The notes below the pieces were generated by a model that saw nothing but the letters and a program-made list of their open reading frames with translations, was not told the DNA's origin and did not search any database. A program made the position numbers and the translations under genes. A stretch of DNA of 31,890 nt from a virus, in IMG/VR virus record IMGVR_UViG_3300027906_000078, positions 1 to 31,890 of that record; one strand, written 5' to 3'. Positions within the stretch are counted from its first letter, which is position 1. Each line of letters opens with the position of its first letter. This document shows, piece after piece, positions 12,533-19,191 of this stretch.

Positions 12533-14407
12533 ATGGACATCGTCACCATTGATTTTGAAACTTATTACGATAGGGAATATTCGCTGTCTAAAATGACAAC
12601 GGAAGCCTATGTTCGTGACCCTCGCTTTGAGGTGATAGGTGTATGCGTCAAGGTGAACGACTTTCCTACCGATTGGTATAGTGGTGATAATGTGGGTAAG
12701 TTTCTTAACTCGTTAGACTATTCTGACAAGGCGATACTTGCTCACAACACTGCGTTTGATGGGGCTATCTTGTCATGGCACTATGGAATCAAGCCTAAGT
12801 TCTGGTTCGATACCATGTCTATGGCAAGACCCTTACACAATGCTACAGTAGGTGGCTCACTGAAAGCACTAGCCTCTTACTACAAGTTAGGTGAGAAAGG
12901 TGATGAAGTGTTCAATAACATGGGCCGTCACAAGAAGGACTTCACACCAGAACAACTTGACAGGTATGCTGCGTACTGCATCAAGGACGTAGACCTGACG
13001 TATCAACTATTCAAAAAATTAAAGGTGGGTTTTCCTGTGTCTGAACTAATGGTTATTGACCAGACGCTAAGGATGTATACCCAACCTGTCATACAACTCG
13101 ACACGGAAGTGCTTGCACAGCACTTAGAGAAAGTAAAAGCAGACAAGCGAAAGCTGATTGAGGACTTGGCACTCAAGGGATTGGGTGAGGAGAAGGTAAA
13201 GAAAGCTCTCATGTCTAATCAAATATTTGCTAAGCTACTTACTACGGTAGGTGTTGAACCCCCCATGAAAACAAGTCTACGCACAGGTAAGGAAACATAT
13301 GCCTTTGCTAAGACAGATAAAGAGTTCACTGCTTTACTTGACCATCCAGACCCACGCATACAAAACCTAGTGGCGGCAAGGTTAGGTACTAAATCTACAA
13401 TCGAAGAGACACGCACTGAGAACCTGATGAGGGTGGCTGAGCGTGGCGCATTACCTATCATGCTTAACTATTATGGCGCACATACAGGTAGGTTTTCTGG
13501 TGGAGATAAACTTAACCTACAGAACCTACCACGCAACGGAAAGATACGAAGCGCACTGACTGCGCCCATAGGAGAGATACTAGTAGCTTGTGATTCGTCA
13601 CAGATAGAAGCTCGTATGGTTGCTTACATCGCAGGTCAATATGATCTAGTGCAAGCGTTCAAAGAAGGGCGTGATGTTTACAGTGAGTTCGCATCTGAGG
13701 TCTATGGTAAGACAGTTACTAAGGCTGACAAGATTGAACGGTTCGTTGGTAAGACCTGTATACTTGGGTTAGGTTATGGTATGGGGCATGTAAAGTTCCG
13801 TAACACACTTGCGCTTGGGCAGGGAGGTATCTCTGTTGATATAGATGAGAACGAAGCACAACGTATTGTTAGATTGTATCGACAGAAGAACCACAAGATT
13901 GTATCCCTCTGGAATAAATGCGGTCATGCTTTGACTACTATGGTAGCAGGAGGAAGCGGCAATATTACTGACCTATTACCATACGACAACAACGGCATAA
14001 TTTTACCCAGTGGTTTACGCATAAAGTATAATGCGCTAAGGCAGACACCAGATGGCTTTGAGTATATCGCAGACGCACGAACTTATAAGAAACTAGTCAA
14101 AGCCAGAGTGACTACAGGTGAGGAGATAACTATAGATTGGACACGCATCTATGGTGGGAAGGTAACAGAGAACGTAGTCCAAGCATTAGCTAGGATTGTG
14201 GTCGCAGAACAAATGACATCTATCGGGCAGTCATACCATGTTGCGTTTCAAGTACATGACGAGATCATCATAAGCTGCCTGGAAGAGCAAAAGACACACG
14301 CACAGGAACTTGTTGAGAGGAGAATGTCTACGCCTCCCAGCTGGGCACAGGATTTACCTGTTGCTTGTGAGTCGGGCATCGGCTATAACTATGGTGATGC
14401 TAAGTAA
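12533..14407 (+). CDS. polA: DNA polymerase, family A, with 3'-5' exonuclease
   Basis: The replicative polymerase, 624 aa. The exonuclease domain is intact: Exo I in VTIDFETYYD (Asp7, Glu9), Exo II in AHNTAFDGAI, Exo III in YCIKDVDLTY. In the polymerase domain motif A is LVACDSSQIEAR, motif B is the O-helix R403-K407-L411-Y415-G416, and motif C is FQVHDEI. There is no 5'-3' exonuclease domain, as usual for T7-like phages. The residue equivalent to E. coli Phe762 is Leu411. The ATG at 12533 puts Exo I at the N-terminus as expected; an in-frame TTG at 12509 would overlap the previous gene. First gene of the replication module. Confidence 0.95.
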   Translation: MDIVTIDFETYYDREYSLSKMTTEAYVRDPRFEVIGVCVKVNDFPTDWYSGDNVGKFLNSLDYSDKAILAHNTAFDGAILSWHYGIKPKFWFDTMSMARPLHNATVGGSLKALASYYKLGEKGDEVFNNMGRHKKDFTPEQLDRYAAYCIKDVDLTYQLFKKLKVGFPVSELMVIDQTLRMYTQPVIQLDTEVLAQHLEKVKADKRKLIEDLALKGLGEEKVKKALMSNQIFAKLLTTVGVEPPMKTSLRTGKETYAFAKTDKEFTALLDHPDPRIQNLVAARLGTKSTIEETRTENLMRVAERGALPIMLNYYGAHTGRFSGGDKLNLQNLPRNGKIRSALTAPIGEILVACDSSQIEARMVAYIAGQYDLVQAFKEGRDVYSEFASEVYGKTVTKADKIERFVGKTCILGLGYGMGHVKFRNTLALGQGGISVDIDENEAQRIVRLYRQKNHKIVSLWNKCGHALTTMVAGGSGNITDLLPYDNNGIILPSGLRIKYNALRQTPDGFEYIADARTYKKLVKARVTTGEEITIDWTRIYGGKVTENVVQALARIVVAEQMTSIGQSYHVAFQVHDEIIISCLEEQKTHAQELVERRMSTPPSWAQDLPVACESGIGYNYGDAK

Positions 14408-14412
14408 ACTTT

Positions 14413-14442
14413 ACCGTGGGTGGTTAATACCGCCTTCACGGT
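14413..14442 (+). promoter_or_regulatory. Intergenic hairpin between DNA polymerase and nuclease genes
   Basis: ACCGTG (14413-14418) pairs with CACGGT (14437-14442), and inside it GGTGGT can pair with ACCGCC across a TAAT loop. The result is an extended stem-loop a few bases after the polymerase stop. No T run follows. It may stabilise the upstream mRNA or damp read-through into the nuclease gene, whose ribosome binding site TGGAG lies about 10 bases downstream. Confidence 0.4.
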
Positions 14443-14461
14443 GCAACCCTATGGAGTTTTA

Positions 14462-15121
14462 ATGCAGATAGCACATTCTTTCTCGGCAATTAAGATGTAT
14501 GAGAACTGTCCTAAACGGTACTATCATCAGAGAGTAACTAAAGAAGTTCAAGATACAGGGAGCGAAGCAAGTATATATGGCAACCGCATCCACGAGTTCC
14601 TAGAGCAACGCCTTGTGAACGACACAGTCTTACCACAAGAGGCTGCTAAATACGAAATACTTTGCCAGACTATAGAGAACATGGCAAAGGGTGGAGAGTT
14701 ACACGCAGAGAGACAGATGACGCTGACAGAAAACCTTACACCAACAAGTTGGTTTGCGGAGGACGCTTGGTTTAGATCCATACTCGACGTTTTAATTATT
14801 AAAGATGGCACAGCTATAGTTGTAGATTGGAAAACAGGTAAGCGCAGACCAGACTTTACACAGCTTGAGATGTTTGCGTTGCAAGTATGGAAACATTTTC
14901 CTGAGATTGTGCAGATAAAAACTTTATTTGTATGGCTCAAAGAGATGAAGATGGACTCAGAAACGTACAGTCGAGAGCAATCAGAAGAGCTATGGCAGAA
15001 TTTACTAGGTCGCATCAATAGAATACACCAATCAGTAGAGCATGAGAACTGGCCTGCTAAACCCAGTGGCTTATGTGGTTGGTGTCCTGCAAAAAATATT
15101 TGCGAATATGCACAGATATAA
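14462..15121 (+). CDS. Cas4/RecB-like PD-(D/E)XK nuclease with Fe-S cysteines
   Basis: A 219-aa exonuclease of the PD-(D/E)XK superfamily. Seen: His44 in GNRIHEFLE, Asp109 in ILDV, D122-W-K124 in VDWKTGK and Gln134 in QLEMFALQV, the RecB/Cas4 active-site series. Cys16 in the first helices plus Cys205, Cys208 and Cys214 near the C-terminus give the four-cysteine pattern that holds a 4Fe-4S cluster in Cas4 and AddB. The ATG at 14462 has TGGAG seven bases before it; the frame opens earlier at a GTG (14420), which would overlap the hairpin. It probably processes DNA ends in replication or recombination; no CRISPR genes are present. Confidence 0.88.
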   Translation: MQIAHSFSAIKMYENCPKRYYHQRVTKEVQDTGSEASIYGNRIHEFLEQRLVNDTVLPQEAAKYEILCQTIENMAKGGELHAERQMTLTENLTPTSWFAEDAWFRSILDVLIIKDGTAIVVDWKTGKRRPDFTQLEMFALQVWKHFPEIVQIKTLFVWLKEMKMDSETYSREQSEELWQNLLGRINRIHQSVEHENWPAKPSGLCGWCPAKNICEYAQI

Positions 15122-15141
15122 CTTGACGAGTATGTAATCTT

Positions 15142-15465
15142 ATGGCATCTACACCAGAAGGTAAGGTAAAGAGTAAACTTGACAAGATGCTGAAGGCAGA
15201 AGGCATCTGGTATTACAACCCCCAAGCAGGACCGTTTGGTAGGGCAGGTATACCTGACAAGGTTGCGATAATAAGTGGACGATTTATAGGAATTGAGTGT
15301 AAGGCGGATAAGACAAAGAAACCTACAGCACTACAACTAAAAGCGATGAAGGAGATAGAGATGGCAGGGGGCAAATGCTTTCTCGTATATGACGAAGATA
15401 CCATAGAGGAAGTTCGTCAGTACATTAAGAGTAAACAAGACACGAGTTGGGTAGAGTTAGAATGA
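15142..15465 (+). CDS. VRR-NUC domain nuclease, 107 aa
   Basis: A stand-alone VRR-NUC endonuclease, common in phage replication modules and thought to act on branched DNA such as Holliday junctions. Seen: Glu6 in PEGKVK, GRAGIPD with Asp39, IECK with Glu52 and Lys54, and Gln65 in LQLKAMK, the full PD-(D/E)XK-type set. The length is typical of the minimal phage form. The ribosome binding site is weak (GAG). The stop overlaps the helicase start as ATGA, so the two are co-translated. Confidence 0.9.
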   Translation: MASTPEGKVKSKLDKMLKAEGIWYYNPQAGPFGRAGIPDKVAIISGRFIGIECKADKTKKPTALQLKAMKEIEMAGGKCFLVYDEDTIEEVRQYIKSKQDTSWVELE

Positions 15466-17012
15466 TAGTAGTAGAGCAAGCAAAGGCTCTAGCACTAAAC
15501 CTTACAAAACCAAACAGAGTGTTAGAGACAATACCAACTGCGAAGATACTTAACTTCAAAGGTAAAGACCTAGTGGTAACACCGCATGGTCAAGATGAAG
15601 TGAAGGTACTACGCAACCTAGGGATAAAAGCACCTGCACCTATTCTATATTATTACGATTGGGTAGGTCAGTTTACACCGTATGAACACCAGAAGATGAC
15701 TGCCGCCTTTCTAACTATGAACCAGAAGGCATTGGTTCTTAACGAGATTGGAACAGGTAAGACACAGTCCGCACTGTGGGCGGCTGACTACCTTATGAGA
15801 ACAGGTTCTGTTAAGAAAGTCCTAATCATATCCCCGCTATCCACGCTTGAACGTGTATGGGGTGACGGTATCTTTATGGGCTTTCCTAATCGTAAGCATG
15901 TAACTTTACATGGTACTGCGGCTAAGAGGAAAAAACTATTACATGTAGATGCTGACTTCTTTATTATAAACCATGATGGTTTCCCTATCATAGCCGAGGA
16001 AGCCCTTGATATGTTCGACTTAGTTATAGTTGACGAGGTGGCTGTCTACCGCAATCCGTCTACAAACAGATTTAAGATCTTGAGGAAGTGGATGGGGAAG
16101 AATACAGGAACACGTTTATGGATGATGACAGGTACACCCACGCCGAATGACCCGACAGATGCTTGGGCATTAGCAAAGCTAGTGGATAGCCCACACTGCA
16201 CCAAGACCTACACTGCGTTCAGAGAACAGGTGATGATGAAGATAGGCCAGTGGAAATGGATACCAAGACCAGAGTCAGTGGAGACTGTAAAACATATCTT
16301 GCAACCTGCTGTTAGGTACACAAGGGATGAGTGCTTTGATCTACCTGACACAGTATTCCAGACACGAAAGGTCGATCTAACAAAGGAACAGAGCGATCAC
16401 TATACAAAGATGCTTCGTCATTTCGTTATAGAGATGGCAGAGGAAGGTACTATCACCGCTGTTAATGAAGCGGTCAAGTTACAGAAACTTGTTCAGATAG
16501 CTTGTGGCGTAGCCTATGGGGATGATGGTCGCCACATTGAACTAAACTGTTCCCCAAGAGTGAAACTAGTAGAGGAGGTAATAGATGAAGTAGGAGGTAA
16601 AGTTATTATATTCGTACCATTGACAGGTACGCTACGCATGTTGGAGCGAGAGCTAGGAAAGAAGTGGTCAGTCGGTGTAGTGAATGGCGAAGTATCTGCC
16701 AAGAAGCGCAACGAGATATTCTACAACTTTCAGAATAGCAAAGATCCACATGTATTAATTGCTCACCCTGCAACGATGGCGCATGGGCTAACCTTAACAT
16801 CTGCATCGACAGTGATTTGGTATGGGCCAGTAACAAGCAATGAACAATATGTTCAAGCGAATGGGCGGATTGAGCGAATAGGTAAAAAACATGTATCAAA
16901 TGTAATTCACATTGAAAGTACAGAAGTAGAGTACCGAATGTATGAACGGCTCAAGAACAAGCAGAAACTACAGGGCTTGCTACTTGATTTGATACAACAA
17001 GAAACGAGGTAA
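15462..17012 (+). CDS. SNF2-type superfamily 2 helicase/ATPase
   Basis: A 516-aa SF2 ATPase of the SNF2/DEAD-like type seen in phage replication modules. Q-like motif YEHQ; motif I NEIGTGKTQ (GTGKT 97-101); motif II VIVDEVAVYR with DEVA (191-194) in place of DEAH; motif III MTGTPTPN; the second RecA domain has VIIFVPLTGT; motif VI QANGRIERIG. It probably translocates on duplex DNA, remodelling forks or branched intermediates together with the VRR-NUC nuclease it is coupled to (ATGA overlap). The ATG at 15462 is chosen over an upstream frame opening at 15447. Confidence 0.92.
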   Translation: MIVVEQAKALALNLTKPNRVLETIPTAKILNFKGKDLVVTPHGQDEVKVLRNLGIKAPAPILYYYDWVGQFTPYEHQKMTAAFLTMNQKALVLNEIGTGKTQSALWAADYLMRTGSVKKVLIISPLSTLERVWGDGIFMGFPNRKHVTLHGTAAKRKKLLHVDADFFIINHDGFPIIAEEALDMFDLVIVDEVAVYRNPSTNRFKILRKWMGKNTGTRLWMMTGTPTPNDPTDAWALAKLVDSPHCTKTYTAFREQVMMKIGQWKWIPRPESVETVKHILQPAVRYTRDECFDLPDTVFQTRKVDLTKEQSDHYTKMLRHFVIEMAEEGTITAVNEAVKLQKLVQIACGVAYGDDGRHIELNCSPRVKLVEEVIDEVGGKVIIFVPLTGTLRMLERELGKKWSVGVVNGEVSAKKRNEIFYNFQNSKDPHVLIAHPATMAHGLTLTSASTVIWYGPVTSNEQYVQANGRIERIGKKHVSNVIHIESTEVEYRMYERLKNKQKLQGLLLDLIQQETR

Positions 17013-17016
17013 TACT

Positions 17017-17421
17017 ATGAATCTTAATGTAGACCAAGTGATAGAAGCGTACCTCAAGTATCGCAATAAGAAGGAAGCCCTTGAAGCTCAGATCAAAGAA
17101 CAGGTCAAAGAACTCAAGGATAAGATGGCGAAACTTGAAGCGTGGATAAAGACAAAAGCTGATGCCGAGGGGGTAACGTCTTTCAAGACAGCACATGGCA
17201 CTGCCTTTGTCACAACCAATGACTACGCTAACGTAGCAGACTGGGATGCTGTTCTTTCTTTCATTAAAGAGAACGATGCATACGACATGCTAGAGAAGCG
17301 AGTTAGTAAACAAGCTGTTCGTGGATATATAGACCAGAAAAAGTCTGTACCATCTGGCGTAAACTACGGCACACGCATAGATGTAAACGTCCGCAAACCT
17401 GTAGCAAAAGTGGATGACTAA
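17017..17421 (+). CDS. Conserved phage replication-module protein, 134 aa
   Basis: A 134-aa protein. The first 50 residues form a Lys/Glu-rich coiled coil, followed by a compact domain (SFKTAHGTAFVTTNDYANVADWDAVLSFIKEND) and a tail ending GVNYGTRIDVNVRKP. I have a sense that this pattern recurs in phage genomes beside SSB or recombination genes, but I know no established function. A Gam-like or SSB-partner role is possible; the coiled coil argues for dimers. It follows the helicase by four bases, with a GAGGTAATACT ribosome binding site, and overlaps the next start by one base. Confidence 0.7.
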   Translation: MNLNVDQVIEAYLKYRNKKEALEAQIKEQVKELKDKMAKLEAWIKTKADAEGVTSFKTAHGTAFVTTNDYANVADWDAVLSFIKENDAYDMLEKRVSKQAVRGYIDQKKSVPSGVNYGTRIDVNVRKPVAKVDD

Positions 17422-18116
17422 TGTTTAATTCTAGACTTTCAATTAAGGATTCTAGATTCCATGTGAGTACGCCAATGCTTGATGCACAACTTGAGGCAAC
17501 AAGTTTAGGTGTGATTATTGTTGGTGCTAACCCACACTTGTCTAAAGAGTGGTACGAGCAATCGTATGACGGAGACAAAGGGTCATCTACACCAAGTTGT
17601 TTTTCTCTTGATGGTCAAACACCTAATGAGAAAAGTAAGCTACCACAAAATGACCTATGCGCTTCTTGTCCACAGAACGCATGGGGTTCAAGACTTACAC
17701 CAGAGGGGCGTAAGATAAAGGCGTGTTCAGATCAGAAGCGTCTTGCTCTAGTGATGGCTGATAAGGCAGGTGGAGAAGTCTACCTACTAAAAGTCACACC
17801 TGCATCTCTGAGTAACTTGAACACATATCAAAAGACTTTGATGACTAGAGGCATTGCTCCTGAGATTGCAGTGACCACTGTCTCATTCGACACAGATGTA
17901 CGCTTCCCTAAGTTGAAGTTTGCGTTTGGCGGATTTGTTGATGCTAGCGCACAACATATAGTTGATAAGTTAATCGGTTCTGATGATGTAAAGATCATCA
18001 CAGGAGAACTTGCTTATGCAAGTGGGCAAATACCTACTGCATCGGACTTCGGTTTTGGTGAGGAAGTAGGTTTCATTCAAACTAAACATGAACTAGGAGG
18101 TTCAAATGACGACTAA
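17421..18116 (+). CDS. Putative zinc-binding protein of the replication module, 231 aa
   Basis: A 231-aa protein with a cysteine cluster, Cys60, Cys80, Cys83 and Cys102 (CASCPQNAWGS, then KACSDQKR), likely to bind zinc or a metal cluster. The C-terminal half is strand-rich (FPKLKFAFGGFVDA). This type of protein often lies directly upstream of a T7 gp2.5-like SSB in phages, as here, but its activity is not known to me. It overlaps the SSB gene by 11 bases and contains that gene's ribosome binding site. A single-strand DNA-binding partner or recombination mediator is a reasonable guess. Confidence 0.65.
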   Translation: MFNSRLSIKDSRFHVSTPMLDAQLEATSLGVIIVGANPHLSKEWYEQSYDGDKGSSTPSCFSLDGQTPNEKSKLPQNDLCASCPQNAWGSRLTPEGRKIKACSDQKRLALVMADKAGGEVYLLKVTPASLSNLNTYQKTLMTRGIAPEIAVTTVSFDTDVRFPKLKFAFGGFVDASAQHIVDKLIGSDDVKIITGELAYASGQIPTASDFGFGEEVGFIQTKHELGGSNDD

Positions 18117-18861
18117 TGCATTTTTTACAACTGCAAAGGGTGAAGCATATTACCCTTACATCTCTGCACCTGACACTAAATTTGATGAGTCGGGTCACTA
18201 CAAAGTAAACCTGTGTCTTTCACAAGAGGATGCGGCTCCAGTGCTTGAGATAATCAAGAACATCATTGCCGAGAACAAGGCATCACTAGAGCAAGCAGGT
18301 CAAGGCAAGAAGCTAAAGAAGGCGGCTCCCCTACCATTCGAACAAGAACTGGATGAGGATACCAACGAACCTACTGGTAATATTATCGTTAAGTTCAAGT
18401 CTAAGGCCGCATACAAACCTGCTGTCTTTGATGCAGATGCTCAGATGATGAACAAACACAACATCTATGGTGGCTCTAAGATAAAGGTTAGCAGTAAGTG
18501 CGACTTCTATAATTCACCTAGTATTGGCTATGGCGTGGCTCTGAGGCTACGAGCAGTACAAGTACTTGAGTATGTTGAAGGCTCAAGCAATGGTAATAAG
18601 TTCGGCTTCGATCAAGAAGAAGGCTTTACTATTGGTGAAGAGTTTACTGCTGAAGCTACTCCTGCACCTGAGCCAGTCGCACAGGAACCTGTTGCTGTAG
18701 CTGTTGCCGAAGTCCCTAAGCCTGCACCTACCAAGGTTGTAGAAGCTCCGAAGCCTACCCCAAAGGTAGCTGAAGAGCCTGCACCTGCACCTGCTGTTAA
18801 TAGTCAGGCTAATGACTTAGCCGCAGAGATTGCTGATTTGATTGGAGCGGCTGATGACTAA
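18106..18861 (+). CDS. Single-stranded DNA-binding protein (DUF2815/gp2.5-like)
   Basis: A 251-aa SSB. The N-terminal ~180 residues have the pattern of the DUF2815/T7 gp2.5-type OB-fold (FFTTAKGEAYYPYISAPD, FKSKAAYKPAVFDA, GSKIKVSSKCDFYN, GVALRLRAVQVLEY). Next come a Pro/Ala/Val/Glu-rich linker of about 50 residues and an acidic, hydrophobic tail ending IADLIGAADD. Such tails recruit polymerase and helicase partners. The linker is longer and more repetitive than usual for gp2.5. AGGAGGTTCAA precedes the ATG. It coats ssDNA at the phage fork and coordinates polymerase and primase-helicase. Confidence 0.85.
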   Translation: MTTNAFFTTAKGEAYYPYISAPDTKFDESGHYKVNLCLSQEDAAPVLEIIKNIIAENKASLEQAGQGKKLKKAAPLPFEQELDEDTNEPTGNIIVKFKSKAAYKPAVFDADAQMMNKHNIYGGSKIKVSSKCDFYNSPSIGYGVALRLRAVQVLEYVEGSSNGNKFGFDQEEGFTIGEEFTAEATPAPEPVAQEPVAVAVAEVPKPAPTKVVEAPKPTPKVAEEPAPAPAVNSQANDLAAEIADLIGAADD

Positions 18862-19138
18862 TACGCCACCGCTAGACTTCACGAAAGTGGAAGCACTGCG
18901 GAAACATATGCTACTTACTACAGGTAATATGGCTGAACTGTTTGAGGTATCACGAATGACTTACTACGCATGGGTAAAGGGTAAGCCTATTCGTAAGAAG
19001 AATGATAAGAAAGTACGACTTGCCTTGAAGCAGTTGTTATCCATTATGTCTAATGGGTGGCCAGAGCCAGAAGTTATTGCTATGGAACAGAAGTATCGTT
19101 TTCAAAGGCTTCTTGAGATTTTAAATAAAGAAGAGTAG
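18854..19138 (+). CDS. Small HTH DNA-binding protein, 94 aa
   Basis: A 94-aa protein with a central helix-turn-helix (TGNMAELFEVSRMTYYAWVKGK), followed by a basic stretch and C-terminal helices. It resembles small phage regulators of the Cro/excisionase kind but is not a clear member of either. The ATG at 18854 overlaps the end of the SSB gene by eight bases and has GGAG seven bases before it. A terminator follows, so it is the last gene of the long middle transcript and could act on the promoters or operators noted elsewhere, including those around 2947-3003. Confidence 0.7.
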   Translation: MTNTPPLDFTKVEALRKHMLLTTGNMAELFEVSRMTYYAWVKGKPIRKKNDKKVRLALKQLLSIMSNGWPEPEVIAMEQKYRFQRLLEILNKEE

Positions 19139-19148
19139 AGTAGACGAG

Positions 19149-19168
19149 AGGGGGTTAACACCCCCTTT
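19149..19168 (+). terminator. Rho-independent terminator before the primase-helicase gene
   Basis: AGGGGGT (19149-19155), loop TAAC, ACCCCCT (19160-19166), then TTC. The stem is strong; the T run is short (TTT). It separates the SSB-HTH end of the operon from the primase-helicase gene, whose ribosome binding site GAAGGTAAC follows about 10 bases later. Partial termination that lowers primase expression is likely. Confidence 0.65.
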
Positions 19169-19191
19169 CGAAACTGTGAAGGTAACAACAA

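Noticed and set aside
14548-15225. 225-aa open frame on the minus strand antisense to the Cas4-like nuclease
   Set aside because: It overlaps a gene with a complete nuclease active site, its translation is a Ser/Cys-rich composition typical of an antisense shadow, and it has no recognisable domain.
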